Origin: Clostridium sp.
GTDB taxonomy: Bacteria > Bacillota > Clostridia > Clostridiales > Clostridiaceae
Reading direction: 5' to 3'
Length of the DNA: 64,000 nucleotides
Assembly (NCBI GenBank): GCA_031292145.1
Contig: JARLHR010000109.1
Span: forward strand, 1-64,000
Shown here piece after piece: positions 54,471 to 63,877 of the stretch (position 1 is its first letter; each line of letters starts with the position of its first letter). The notes beneath the pieces are model-generated. The model made no database searches. It worked only from the letters and a program-made list of their open reading frames with translations, and was not told where the DNA came from. The position numbers and the translations under genes were made by a program.

Positions 54471-55832
54471 ATGAAACAAAAATTGTCAAACGAATATTAT
54501 TTAGAAAGTGCACCGATTACTAAGGCAATTGCACATTTATCTATTCCTATGATGATTGGTATGTCAGTAGGTACAATATATAACGTTATTAATGCTTTTT
54601 TTATTGGACTATTAGACAATACAGATATGTTAACTGCCATTACTTTAGGATTACCAATCTTCACTATACTAATGGCTTTTGGAAATATGTTGGGAGCTGG
54701 AGGCGGAACATTTATAACTCGTCTTGTTGCAAAACAAAATATTGAGAAAGCTAAGAAGATAGCTGGATATACTTTTTATAGTAGTATTATCATAGGAATT
54801 TTGCTTGGAATAATTGCTATGATAGCACTTAATCCTATTGTTAAGATTATGGGGGCAGATATTTCTGCTATTATTAAATATACAAAAAGTTATTCTTTAA
54901 CTATGTTTATTGGCGGTTTTGCAATTGTAATAAACTTTGCATTGGAGCAAGTTGTGAGAGCAGAAGGGGCATCAAAAGAATCAATGTTCGGAATGGTTGT
55001 AAGTACAATTTTTAGTCTTATTTTTGATCCATTATTTATACTAGTATTTAAATTTAATGTTGTAGGGGTAGCATTATCAATGATTTTAGCTAATATAGCT
55101 TCATCTATTTACTATGTTTACTACTTGGAAACAAAAAGTGAAAATTTAAAAGGATTTATTAAGAATTTTAATATTTCACTTAAAGATAAAATAGAGATAT
55201 ATAAAATTGGCGTTTCTGAATTGTTCCTAGCTGGTTTTCTAATTATTACAACTCTTCTTTTGAATAATTATTCAATTAGATATGGAGAAGGTGTAGTAGC
55301 TAGTTTTGGCATTGCTTTGAGAATTGTACAAGTACCAGAATTTCTTGCAATGGGGCTTGCACTAGGAATTATTCCTTTAATTGCATATAATTTTTCTAAT
55401 GAAAACTTTAAGAGATTAGAGGACAGTATAAAACAATCAGCTTTATGGATTTTGGGATTATCAGGTGGAGTTGTTACTTTAGTTTATATTTTTAGAAATG
55501 TAATTATTCATCTGTTTTCTAATGATTCAGCAGTATTAAGTGTTGGGGTTTATATTATGGCTGCTATGCTTATTTCCGCATTTTTCAATGGATTTACAAC
55601 ATTATTTACAGGAATTTTTCAAGCATCAGGTCAAGGAATACCATCAACAATTATGGCAATTACACAAGGAATTCTTTTTATTCCCGTCATAATAGTATTG
55701 AATAATTTCTTTGGATTACATGGTGTTATATGGTCTATGACCATTACAGAAATAATTACCTTTTTAACTGGAGCAATACTATATATTATTTTTAATAATA
55801 AAATAAAAAAGAATCAAGTAGTAGCAAACTAG
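54471..55832 (+). CDS. MATE family multidrug efflux transporter
   Basis: 453 residues, twelve membrane segments in two halves. The MatE opening APITKAIAHLSIPMMIGM, GAGGGTFITRLVAKQN and RAEGASKES are typical of the DinF/NorM-like group. ATG 54471 follows GGAGGATG; the upstream in-frame ATG 54456 overlaps that site. Expected to export cationic compounds with Na+ or H+. Under control of the preceding MarR gene, with a terminator and hairpin motif after it. Confidence 0.85.
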   Translation: MKQKLSNEYYLESAPITKAIAHLSIPMMIGMSVGTIYNVINAFFIGLLDNTDMLTAITLGLPIFTILMAFGNMLGAGGGTFITRLVAKQNIEKAKKIAGYTFYSSIIIGILLGIIAMIALNPIVKIMGADISAIIKYTKSYSLTMFIGGFAIVINFALEQVVRAEGASKESMFGMVVSTIFSLIFDPLFILVFKFNVVGVALSMILANIASSIYYVYYLETKSENLKGFIKNFNISLKDKIEIYKIGVSELFLAGFLIITTLLLNNYSIRYGEGVVASFGIALRIVQVPEFLAMGLALGIIPLIAYNFSNENFKRLEDSIKQSALWILGLSGGVVTLVYIFRNVIIHLFSNDSAVLSVGVYIMAAMLISAFFNGFTTLFTGIFQASGQGIPSTIMAITQGILFIPVIIVLNNFFGLHGVIWSMTITEIITFLTGAILYIIFNNKIKKNQVVAN

Positions 55833-55907
55833 CATTAATAAATATTATGTCTATATAATTACCTAGTTTTAATAAAGTAAATATAATAAGAGAGGAAGGA
55901 AAAGGGG

Positions 55908-55951
55908 TTATCACTTGCTACTGATATGGTGAACCATATCACAAGTAAATG
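55908..55951 (+). repeat. ~45-nt hairpin motif copy
   Basis: TTATCACTTGCTACTGATATGG, TGAA, CCATATCACAAGTAAATG. Stem identical to that at 42621. Confidence 0.65.
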
Positions 55952-56052
55952 AGTTTTTTAGCTATAACTTAGCTAAATCAATGGTTAAAGCTACTTTTAT
56001 TTGAAGAATTTAATAAAATATAATATCAAATGATATGGCAATATGGAATAAC

Positions 56053-56099
56053 ACATAAAACCTCATTCTTGTTTATGAAATAAGAATGAGGTTTTATGT
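56053..56099. terminator. Strong intrinsic terminator
   Basis: ACATAAAACCTCATTCTT with its full complement, 18 bp, 11-nt loop. Probably ends the MATE transcript. Confidence 0.8.
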
Positions 56100-56635
56100 A
56101 GTATATAGAGCTGATAAAATATACTAAGAAAGAAGATTTATATAATAAAGAAAAAAACATGTTGGAAGGGGAGAGTAAGTTATGACACCAGCTAATTGCT
56201 AATATTGATTAAAGTATAATTTCAAAATTATTTTAATTTAATATGCATTTTATTATGAGTTTAATTTGCCTAATTATTTTAGGTTTTATTGTTATGCTCT
56301 TTATGGAATAAGGCATTTAGAAGGCAACTTACTTTACTGAAATTCAACATTATAATTTATAGGATATTTCAAGATTATATTTTTTAACTTTAAATCAATG
56401 TATTTTGAAATATTAAGCTAAAATTTTTAGAGAAGCTTTAGTGTAAATTACATAAGCATAATAAGAAGAGTTTATTAATGTTCCTAGATTTTTGCTTATA
56501 TCATACTTCAATAAATTATAATATATATGGTTTAATAAGATTTCTAGATTATAGTGTGACATATGTTTATGTATCATGGTTAATGTAAATGTAGTTTTAT
56601 TGTTGAAACATATAGAGTAATAAAGGATTTTCAGG
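56100..56635 (+). other. Intergenic region before the ABC-F gene
   Basis: About 530 bp, very AT-rich. A short frame at 56181 (AGGGGAGAGTAAGTT upstream) encodes MTPANC and stops, a possible leader. No other gene seen. Confidence 0.35.
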
Positions 56636-56670
56636 CTGTAAGGAGATGTGAGCTTCTTACAGTTTTTTTT
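56636..56670 (+). terminator. Terminator or attenuator in the ABC-F leader
   Basis: CTGTAAGGAG and CTTCTTACAG form a 10-bp stem (one G-U) followed by T8, 77 nt before the ABC-F start. Firmicute ABC-F resistance genes are often attenuated by such terminators. Confidence 0.65.
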
Positions 56671-58442
56671 ATTAAATGTCTAAGAACCTTCTCTGCCTGT
56701 CCACTAAGAGGATGAATAAAAATAAGGATGAAAGAAGGAATTTTTTATGTTCGAATTATCGTTAACTAATGTAAAAAAGTATATGGATGCAACTCTTGTG
56801 CTTAAAAATATAAATTTTCAAGTGTATGCAGGAGAAAAAGTTGGTATAGTAGGGGTTAATGGAAGTGGAAAGAGTACTATTCTTAAGCTAATAGCTTGAA
56901 TAGAGGAAATGAATTACTACCCAGGTTATCCCCAAACCTCAAGTTATGGATATGATGAAGGCTTTGTTTGTGTACCTAGAGAAGCTACGTGCGCTTATCT
57001 TGAACAAATACCCAAATATGAAAATGGTATGAAAGTTATTGATGTTCTAAAAGTAGCTTTTGATGAAGTTTATACAATAGAGAATAAAATGCGTGAATTA
57101 GAAGAAAAAATGAAATTTTTAGAAACTGATAATTTAGAAAAAGCTTTAAAACAGTATAGTAAATTGGTTGAACTATATGAAGTTAAAGATGGATACAATA
57201 CAGAAGAAAAATTAAATAAGATTTGTACTGGCTTGAAATTAGAAGAAAGCTTTTTAAATAAGGAATTTAATTTATTAAGTGGTGGTGAAAAAACTACGGT
57301 TGTCCTTGGTAAACTATTAATTGATAATCCAGATATATTACTACTAGACGAGCCTACAAATCATCTAGATATGGAGTCAATTGAATGGCTTGAAGCTTAT
57401 ATTAAGAACTACAATGGTATTGTAATTATTGTATCTCATGACAGATACTTTTTAGATAATGTAGTAACAAAGATTGTAGAAATAGAAGATATGGAGAGTA
57501 AGACCTATAAAGGAAATTACTCTGATTTTGCGGAGCAAAAAGAAAAGAATATGCTTGAACAAATTCATCAATATAAAGAACAACAAAAGGAGATTAAAAC
57601 TATACAAAACACTATAAAGGAGCTGAGGGATTGGGCAAATAGAGTAGATAATAATAAATTCTTTAAAAGAGCTGCCAGTCTACAGAAAAGACTTGATAAA
57701 ATGAAAAATAGTGACACTGAAAGTGACAAACAGTATCGAACTAGAGGTCAATATATAAGAACTAAAAAACCGAAGCTTGAAAGAAATAATATGAATCTTA
57801 TATTTAAAGAAACTGAAAGATCTGGCAATGAAACAATTAAGGCTGAAGTACTTTCTAAATCTTTTGAAGATAAGGTTATTTTAAAAGATGTAGATTTATT
57901 GATTAATTTTGGTGAAAGAGTAGCATTAATTGGTCCAAACGGTAGTGGTAAAACTACTTTCCTAAAAATACTTTTAGGTGAAGAAGAGCCAGATAGTGGT
58001 GTAGTGGAATTAGGTGCGAATGTAAGAGCAGCATATTTGCCACAGCAAATTATCTTTAAAAATGAGGAACTTACTGTACTAGAGTGCTTCAGAGAAGATA
58101 TTTCAATGCTAGAAGGAAAAGCTCGTGAATACTTGTCTAAATTTATGTTTTATGACAAAAGTGTATTTAAAAAAGTAAAGCACTTATCTGGGGGAGAAAG
58201 AATAAGATTAAAGCTTGGCAAGCTATTATATGAAGATGTAAATTTATTGATATTGGATGAACCTACTAATCATCTTGATATTGATTCAATAGAAACTTTT
58301 GAAGAAGCTCTAGAAGACTTTAAAGGAACTATATTTTTCATATCTCATGATAGATATTTTATTAATAAAATAGGTGAAAAGGTAATTGCAATTGAAGATA
58401 ATGCTTTTAGAAGTTATCTTGGTAATTATGATTACTATAAAG

Positions 58443-61089
58443 GTGCGACACGTTGCAATATGAAAAGTATTGCCTAAACAAATTTATTTGTTTAAGAACT
58501 AATAGCTTGAAAAGTCAAATGAGAGGGTAACGCCTTGAAGGGCTTTCTCTGATACTCTGAATAGTGAAGCTCTTAATAAGAAAAGCTTTGTTATAAGCTC
58601 GGTGAAGTCGGCTGAGATTACACCCTGAAAAGTGAGAACTTTAGGAAAAGCGAACCAGAGGTGGTCGAGTGTAACATAGGTCGGGAGTCCATAAAATATC
58701 TATGGTAAGAATGTCTAAAGAAAGACTGACGAAATTCCGAAAGTAAGAGTCTAAAAGTATATAAAATAGAAATGTTTTACTTACCAAAGTTGTAAGGTGT
58801 GTGAGGATGAGTAAGAATCTTTGTTATGAAAGTCCTTGTACTGTTACAGGCAGTACCAAGCATGCAGGCTCATAGGAATTACCTAAGGATATATGCAAGG
58901 ATAAGGTTATTGGAACGTGGTAAGCTGATAACATGGAGGACTTATTTCCTTTGAAGTGGTAGTAAGGAAATGTTAATATTTAACGATAACTTGCTTTTAT
59001 ATCAGTGAAAGTAGTGGCATAGTACCGTTGAAACTTGTGAAAGCAAGTGGAGGGATAGCCACAAGTCAATGTTTTATTAAGATTTAAATTATTAGAAAAT
59101 CATTAGGTTCGATTAAGACTAAGAAAAGCTGAAACAATTATTGAATGAAGCTAACTAATGATGGCGGTGAACGAAGATATTAAAGAAACAAAAGCTAAGA
59201 AATAACGAATATTATGATACTCAAGAAGCACAAGATTTACTTTATTTGAAAAGTAAAGAAGGTTATTTATTTAAAGATTTAATTTCTATAATAATAGATG
59301 ATAAAAATATTGCTTTGGCTTATAGAAATATTAAAAGCAATAAAGGGAGTAAAACTCCCGGCGTTAATGAAACTACTATAAAAGATATTCACAAATATGA
59401 AATGTCTGAGTGGATAGGATATATAAAAGAAAGATTTGAAGATTTTAAACCAATGCCAGTACGCAGAGTTGAAATAGAAAAATTGGGCGGTGGACTAAGA
59501 CCATTAGGCATACCAATAATTGAAGATAGAATGGTTCAACAGTGCATAAAGCAAGTTTTAGAACCGATAGCAGAAGCTAAATTCTATCATGGAAGTTACG
59601 GATTCAGACCGGACAAAAGTGCTGAAAATGCAATAGCAAAAGTAATGCAATTAATAAATATTAACAAGTTACATTATGCTATAGATATCGATATCAAAGG
59701 CTTTTTCGATAATATCAATCATGGAAAGCTCCTAAAACAAATGTGGACCATGGGAATTCAAGATTATAAATTAATAGCTATAATATCAGAAATGTTAAAA
59801 GCAGAGATTGAAGGTATTGGAATTCCTACAAAAGGCGTCCCGCAAGGCGGTATAGTGTCAACATTACTATCTAATATTGTGTTAAATGAATTAGATTGGT
59901 GGATACATAGCCAATGGGAAGGTATGAAAACAAAAAAGTATTCAACTCAACAAAATAAAATACAAGCATTGAAACAAACGAATCTAAAAGAAATGTATAT
60001 AGTCCGCTATGCGGACGACTTTAAAATCTTAACAAACAATTATGTATCCGCTCAAAAAATATTTATAGCAGTAACCCAATGGCTAAAAGAAAGGCTTAAA
60101 CTGGATATCAGTGCTGAAAAATCAATGGTAATAAATTTGAGGAAGAATTACTCAAACTTTCTTGGCTTTAAATTAAAAGCTGTTAAAAAGAAAAAGAAAT
60201 ACGTTGTTAAAAGCATGATATCGGATAAAGCTAAATCTAAACTCATTCAGAATTATAGCAATCAAATAGAAAAAATAAGGAATAACCCTAAAACATATAA
60301 TGTAGAAAAATTAAATTCAATGATTTTGGGATGGCATAATTATTATAAAATTGCTACCCATGTTAATTCGGATTTCAGCGAAATAAATTTCTTAGTTAGA
60401 AAAAGGCTCTTTAATCGAACAAGAAGTATACGAAGCGATAGCTTATACGAAAATAAGACTTATAAAAGGATTTATGGAAACTATAACTTCAAACCTATAA
60501 GTATATGTAAGATTACTATATATCCATTAGCGGGAGTAAAATTCAAAATACCAAGATTAATGAAAATGGTAGCGAGCAGATATACAATAGTTGGAAGATT
60601 TCATATCCATAAAGACCTTGATGAAGAATTTAAGGAAAGCATAAAACTTCTTATAAATAACCCTTTGAAAAATCAAAGCATACAGAAAAATGATAACAGA
60701 ATATCAATTTTTGTAGCACAAAGAGGATTATGTCATGTCAGCAAAGAAAAATTAGATATAAACGGCATGGAAATAAGAAATATAGTTCCTGAAGAAAAAG
60801 GTGGAACTGACCAATATTACAATCTTATATTAGTTGATGAAGAAATAAGCCGTTTCATAGATGAAACTAACGAGCTTAAAATTAATGAATATAAAGAAAG
60901 GATAAAGTTAAATAGAAAAGCCTTGAAAAAAATTAATAAACTTCGTAAACTTGTTGGAAATTCTATGATTTAAAATAAATATTAAACTCAATAAAACGCT
61001 GATGGAACGCCGGATGCGGTGAAAGTCGCATGTCCGGTGTGGAGGAGGGGAAAAGAAGGAGATAATATCAAGTTTTTACCTATTCCTAT
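58443..61089 (+). mobile_element. Group II intron inserted in the ABC-F gene
   Basis: Starts GTGCGAC, the 5' consensus, and ends ...CCTAT (AY). Domain V is at about 61005-61042 (GCCGGATGCG, GAAA-type tip, CGCATGTCCGG) with a CGC-type triad, followed by domain VI (61043-61089). The intron-encoded protein lies in domain IV. The flanking exons rejoin in frame. Confidence 0.85.
59246..60973 (+). CDS. ltrA: Group II intron-encoded reverse transcriptase/maturase
   Basis: 575 residues from TTG 59246. RT domain: LAYRNIKSNKGSKTPG, RPLGIPIIEDRMVQQ, GSYGFRPDKSA, KGFFDNINHGKL, GVPQGGIVS, catalytic YADDF near 253; domain X with LGWHNYYK. The C-terminal zinc/HNH endonuclease is degenerate: CHVSKEKLDINGMEIRNIVP lacks the HH pair and EEISRFID lacks the final His. 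About 23 further family-like codons (KQKLRNNEYYDTQEAQ) lie in frame from 59177 without a normal start, hinting at an N-terminal frameshift. Confidence 0.8.
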   Translation: MKSKEGYLFKDLISIIIDDKNIALAYRNIKSNKGSKTPGVNETTIKDIHKYEMSEWIGYIKERFEDFKPMPVRRVEIEKLGGGLRPLGIPIIEDRMVQQCIKQVLEPIAEAKFYHGSYGFRPDKSAENAIAKVMQLININKLHYAIDIDIKGFFDNINHGKLLKQMWTMGIQDYKLIAIISEMLKAEIEGIGIPTKGVPQGGIVSTLLSNIVLNELDWWIHSQWEGMKTKKYSTQQNKIQALKQTNLKEMYIVRYADDFKILTNNYVSAQKIFIAVTQWLKERLKLDISAEKSMVINLRKNYSNFLGFKLKAVKKKKKYVVKSMISDKAKSKLIQNYSNQIEKIRNNPKTYNVEKLNSMILGWHNYYKIATHVNSDFSEINFLVRKRLFNRTRSIRSDSLYENKTYKRIYGNYNFKPISICKITIYPLAGVKFKIPRLMKMVASRYTIVGRFHIHKDLDEEFKESIKLLINNPLKNQSIQKNDNRISIFVAQRGLCHVSKEKLDINGMEIRNIVPEEKGGTDQYYNLILVDEEISRFIDETNELKINEYKERIKLNRKALKKINKLRKLVGNSMI

Positions 61090-61558
61090 AAATTACAGAG
61101 GAATTAAAGCTTAAGGCTATAAACGAAGAAACATCAAAGCTTAAAAAAGGTAATAAATTAAAAGATAATGATGAGATCAAAAAAAGTAAAGAAGTTAATA
61201 AACGAAAAAATGTTGATGAAACTAAAAAGAGTGAAGCAGAAAAAGTTAAAGTTGAAATAAGGGTTCAAAATCTTGAAAGAGAAATACAAGAGCTTGAATT
61301 GGGTATGACTGGCTCAAATGTACATTATGAGGAACTTAATAAGTTGTATTTTAGAAAAGAGGAGTTAAGCAAAGAGTTGGATGGGGTTATGGAATTATGG
61401 TTAAACCTTAACAGTTAATTTGATTTGTATGCAATATATTGAAGTTAATCCTATAAATAGTATATAATAGAATAAAATTTAGTGTAAATTTGCACTGGAT
61501 TTATGGTTATATAAGAAAGGGGTACGGCTTTTATGAAAAAACATGTTATTTATGCATA

Positions 61559-61602
61559 GCAGAGGCTATTGCATAAAAGTTAATGATTAAAATAGCCTTT
61601 GC
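61559..61602 (+). other. Hairpin before the CD3324-like gene
   Basis: GCAGAGGCTATT pairs with AATAGCCTTTGC; its first arm resembles the start of the small-peptide cassette (AGAGGCTATTGCATA). No T-run. May be a cassette fragment. Confidence 0.4.
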
Positions 61603-61641
61603 TCAATCCTAAAACAGAATTAAATTTAGGAGGAGCACATA

Positions 61642-61914
61642 ATGAGCTATGCAAGTGCCAGGGATATTTTCCCTGAAGATATATTAAAAATAATTCAACA
61701 ATACGTGGATGGTGAATGCATTTATATACCCAAGAAAGAGGAAAATAAAATTGCATGGGGTGAACTAACCCAGGGCAAAAATGAACTTTTGAATAGAAAT
61801 GCCAGAATATATCAGGATTATTTAACGGGAATGTCTATACAAAGTCTTTCAGAAAGATATTATTTGTCACCCAAAAGTATACAAAGAATTGTTTTACAAG
61901 AAAAGAAGAAATGA
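61642..61914 (+). CDS. CD3324-like Mor/HTH domain protein
   Basis: 90 residues. Opening MSYASARDIFPEDILKIIQQ, YIPKKEENKIAWGELT and a C-terminal HTH (SIQSLSERYYLSPKSIQRIV) match clostridial CD3324-family proteins, related to Mor-type activators. Likely DNA-binding. AGGAGGAGCAC precedes the ATG, and a terminator follows immediately. Confidence 0.75.
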   Translation: MSYASARDIFPEDILKIIQQYVDGECIYIPKKEENKIAWGELTQGKNELLNRNARIYQDYLTGMSIQSLSERYYLSPKSIQRIVLQEKKK

Positions 61915-61924
61915 TAATAGTAAG

Positions 61925-61961
61925 TGTGCTACCTAATTTGTATTGGGTGGCACATTTTTAT
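61925..61961 (+). terminator. Intrinsic terminator
   Basis: TGTGCTACC pairs with GGTGGCACA (one G-U) over 12 nt, then TTTTTAT. Confidence 0.75.
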
Positions 61962-62228
61962 TTATGAATTAAGTATGAGGTTGTTGTAATTGAAAGTCTA
62001 ATGCTATTATGAAAACAGTCATAGAATTATTGATAAAATAATAATAGCGATTTTAAATTAGGGTTTTTATATTTAAATATATAAAAATATAAAAAACACA
62101 TAAAATTTTATATGGAGCTATGATAAATCCATAATATTACACATATGGACTTGCAAACCAATTAGTGGTAAAATTTAATGGCAACGTTTTCAATATTTAG
62201 AGAAGTTACACAGTAAGAAAGGGTGGTA

Positions 62229-63692
62229 ATGACAATGATAGAAATACTTAAAGATCTACAGCCAGTTGAAGTATTTAAATACTTTGAAAAGCTATCACAG
62301 ATTCCAAGAGGGTCTGGAAATGAAAAAGAGGTTAGTGATTATTTGGTATCCTTTGCGAGGGAGCATAAACTAGAATATGTTCAGGACTCTGCATTAAATG
62401 TTGTTATAAAAAAGAAGGCAACACCAGGATATGAGAACAGTCCTGCCGTTGTTTTGCAGGGACATATGGACATGGTATGTGAAAAAAGTATGGGTATAGA
62501 GCATGATTTTATTAAGGATCCACTAAAGTTAAGAATAGTTGATGATATGATATATGCAACTGGTACAACCTTAGGAGCAGATAATGGAATTGCAGTTGCA
62601 ATGGGATTAGCAATTTTATCTTCTAATGAATATAAGCATCCTGATATAGAATTACTTGTTACTACCTCGGAAGAAACAGGAATGGATGGAGCAATGGCAT
62701 TAGATCCTAAAAACATAGAAGGGAGAACACTTATTAACATAGACTCTGAAGTAGAGGGTGTGTTATTAGTGAGCTGTGCTGGTGGAGTTACAGTTAAAAC
62801 AACAATTCCTGCAGCATGGGAAGCAACAGATGCAAACCTTGTTCCATATATAATTAAAATAAGAGGATTAAAAGGTGGACACTCTGGAATTGAAATAGAC
62901 AAAGAAAGAGGAAACTCTAATAAATTAATGGGTCGTATACTTATGTCTGTTTTATCTGAAATAGATTTTAGGCTAAGTTCATTAAGTGGTGGATCAAAAC
63001 ACAATGCTATTCCACTTGAGGCAGAGGCTGTTATTTTAGTAAGAGCTGAGGATAAAGCTTTAGCTGAGAAAAAAATATCCGAGTGTGGAGAATTGTTTAA
63101 AACAGAACTTAGAACACCAGATCCTGACGTAAGAGTAGAATTTGAAGTTTTACCTGCTATGCCTCAAGAAATGCTTTCAAAAGAATCAACTAATAATGTA
63201 GTTAATTATTTATACTTAGTTATAAATGGAGTTACTTCAATGAGTATGGATATTAAGGGATTAGTAGAAAGCTCCTTGAATCTTGGAGTGATTTCTACTA
63301 ATAAAAATTCCATAGAATTCATAAGCTCAATAAGAAGTTCTGTTAGAAGCTTAAAGAACGAATTATATAATAGGCTAGTTGTAACCGCTAAACTAAATGG
63401 CGGAAGTGTTTCTAGCGAATCTGGTTATCCTGAATGGGCATATAATCCTGATTCAAAAATAAGAGTGATTTTTGAAGATGTATATGAAAAATTATACGGA
63501 AATAAACCTCATATAACTGCAATACACGCTGGACTTGAGTGTGGATTGTTTGCAGAAAAATTTGGACAAATGGATGCAATTTCTTTTGGACCAAATCTAT
63601 ATGATGTTCACACTGCTAATGAGCATATGAGTATTTCTTCAATTCAGAGGATGTGGGAATACTTATTGGAAGTATTAAAGAATGTAAAATAA
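62229..63692 (+). CDS. pepD: Aminoacyl-histidine dipeptidase (PepD, M20C)
   Basis: 487 residues. Metal ligands in VLQGHMDMV (His/Asp near 78-80), GADNGIAVA (bridging Asp near 118) and SEETGMDG (Glu pair near 147); a lid domain GGHSGIEIDKERGN dimerises; the late His is GPNLYDVHTANEH. It splits X-His dipeptides such as carnosine and Cys-Gly in the cytosol. Start 62229 or 62235, both after AAAGGGTGG. An OPT peptide transporter follows, a plausible peptide-use pair. Confidence 0.9.
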   Translation: MTMIEILKDLQPVEVFKYFEKLSQIPRGSGNEKEVSDYLVSFAREHKLEYVQDSALNVVIKKKATPGYENSPAVVLQGHMDMVCEKSMGIEHDFIKDPLKLRIVDDMIYATGTTLGADNGIAVAMGLAILSSNEYKHPDIELLVTTSEETGMDGAMALDPKNIEGRTLINIDSEVEGVLLVSCAGGVTVKTTIPAAWEATDANLVPYIIKIRGLKGGHSGIEIDKERGNSNKLMGRILMSVLSEIDFRLSSLSGGSKHNAIPLEAEAVILVRAEDKALAEKKISECGELFKTELRTPDPDVRVEFEVLPAMPQEMLSKESTNNVVNYLYLVINGVTSMSMDIKGLVESSLNLGVISTNKNSIEFISSIRSSVRSLKNELYNRLVVTAKLNGGSVSSESGYPEWAYNPDSKIRVIFEDVYEKLYGNKPHITAIHAGLECGLFAEKFGQMDAISFGPNLYDVHTANEHMSISSIQRMWEYLLEVLKNVK

Positions 63693-63708
63693 TTCAATAT
63701 ATACGTTT

Positions 63709-63776
63709 CAATTAACAATGTTCAATTATGAATTGTTAATTGCCAATTAAGGAAGAAATTCTTTCAGAATTTTTTG
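63709..63776 (+). terminator. Hairpin terminators after pepD
   Basis: CAATTAACAAT/ATTGTTAATTG (63709-63742), then AAATTCT-TTC-AGAATTT with T6. Confidence 0.55.
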
Positions 63777-63877
63777 AATTGAGATGTATAATTTTCATTT
63801 GAACTTATATACAAAAATAATTTATAAATATTTTTTAAAATTTAATGATGATAATACAATATAAGGAGGCATATATA

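Larger units (their letters stand above)
56747..61418 (+). pseudogene. ABC-F ATPase, split by a nonsense codon and a group II intron
   Basis: Exons 56747-58442 and 61090-61418. Two ATPase domains: GVNGSGKST, LSGGEKTTV, LLLDEPTNHLD, then GPNGSGKTT, LSGGERIRL, LILDEPTNHLD, separated by a linker rich in charged helices (about 190-270). A TGA at 56897-56899 replaces the glycine codon after KLIA, right after Walker A. Joining base 58442 (G) to 61090 gives YYKEITEELKLK and a Lys-rich coiled tail. Family members protect ribosomes from antibiotics or aid translation; AAGAAGGAA precedes the ATG. The nonsense codon makes full-length protein doubtful. Confidence 0.8.

Noticed and set aside
24651-55951. 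CRISPR array
   Set aside because: The repeated 45-nt motifs are kilobases apart and lie after separate genes; no regular spacers and no cas genes.
56100-56635. T-box or metabolite riboswitch before the ABC-F gene
   Set aside because: No T-box sequence or known riboswitch core could be found; only a simple terminator is visible.
56897-56899. TGA read as selenocysteine or suppressed codon
   Set aside because: Position is a glycine in ABC-F proteins, no SECIS hairpin is seen, and nearby pseudogenes carry TAG and TAA lesions too.
62381-63004. 207-codon open frame opposite the pepD gene
   Set aside because: Composition is that of a complement shadow of pepD; no ribosome site and no domain.
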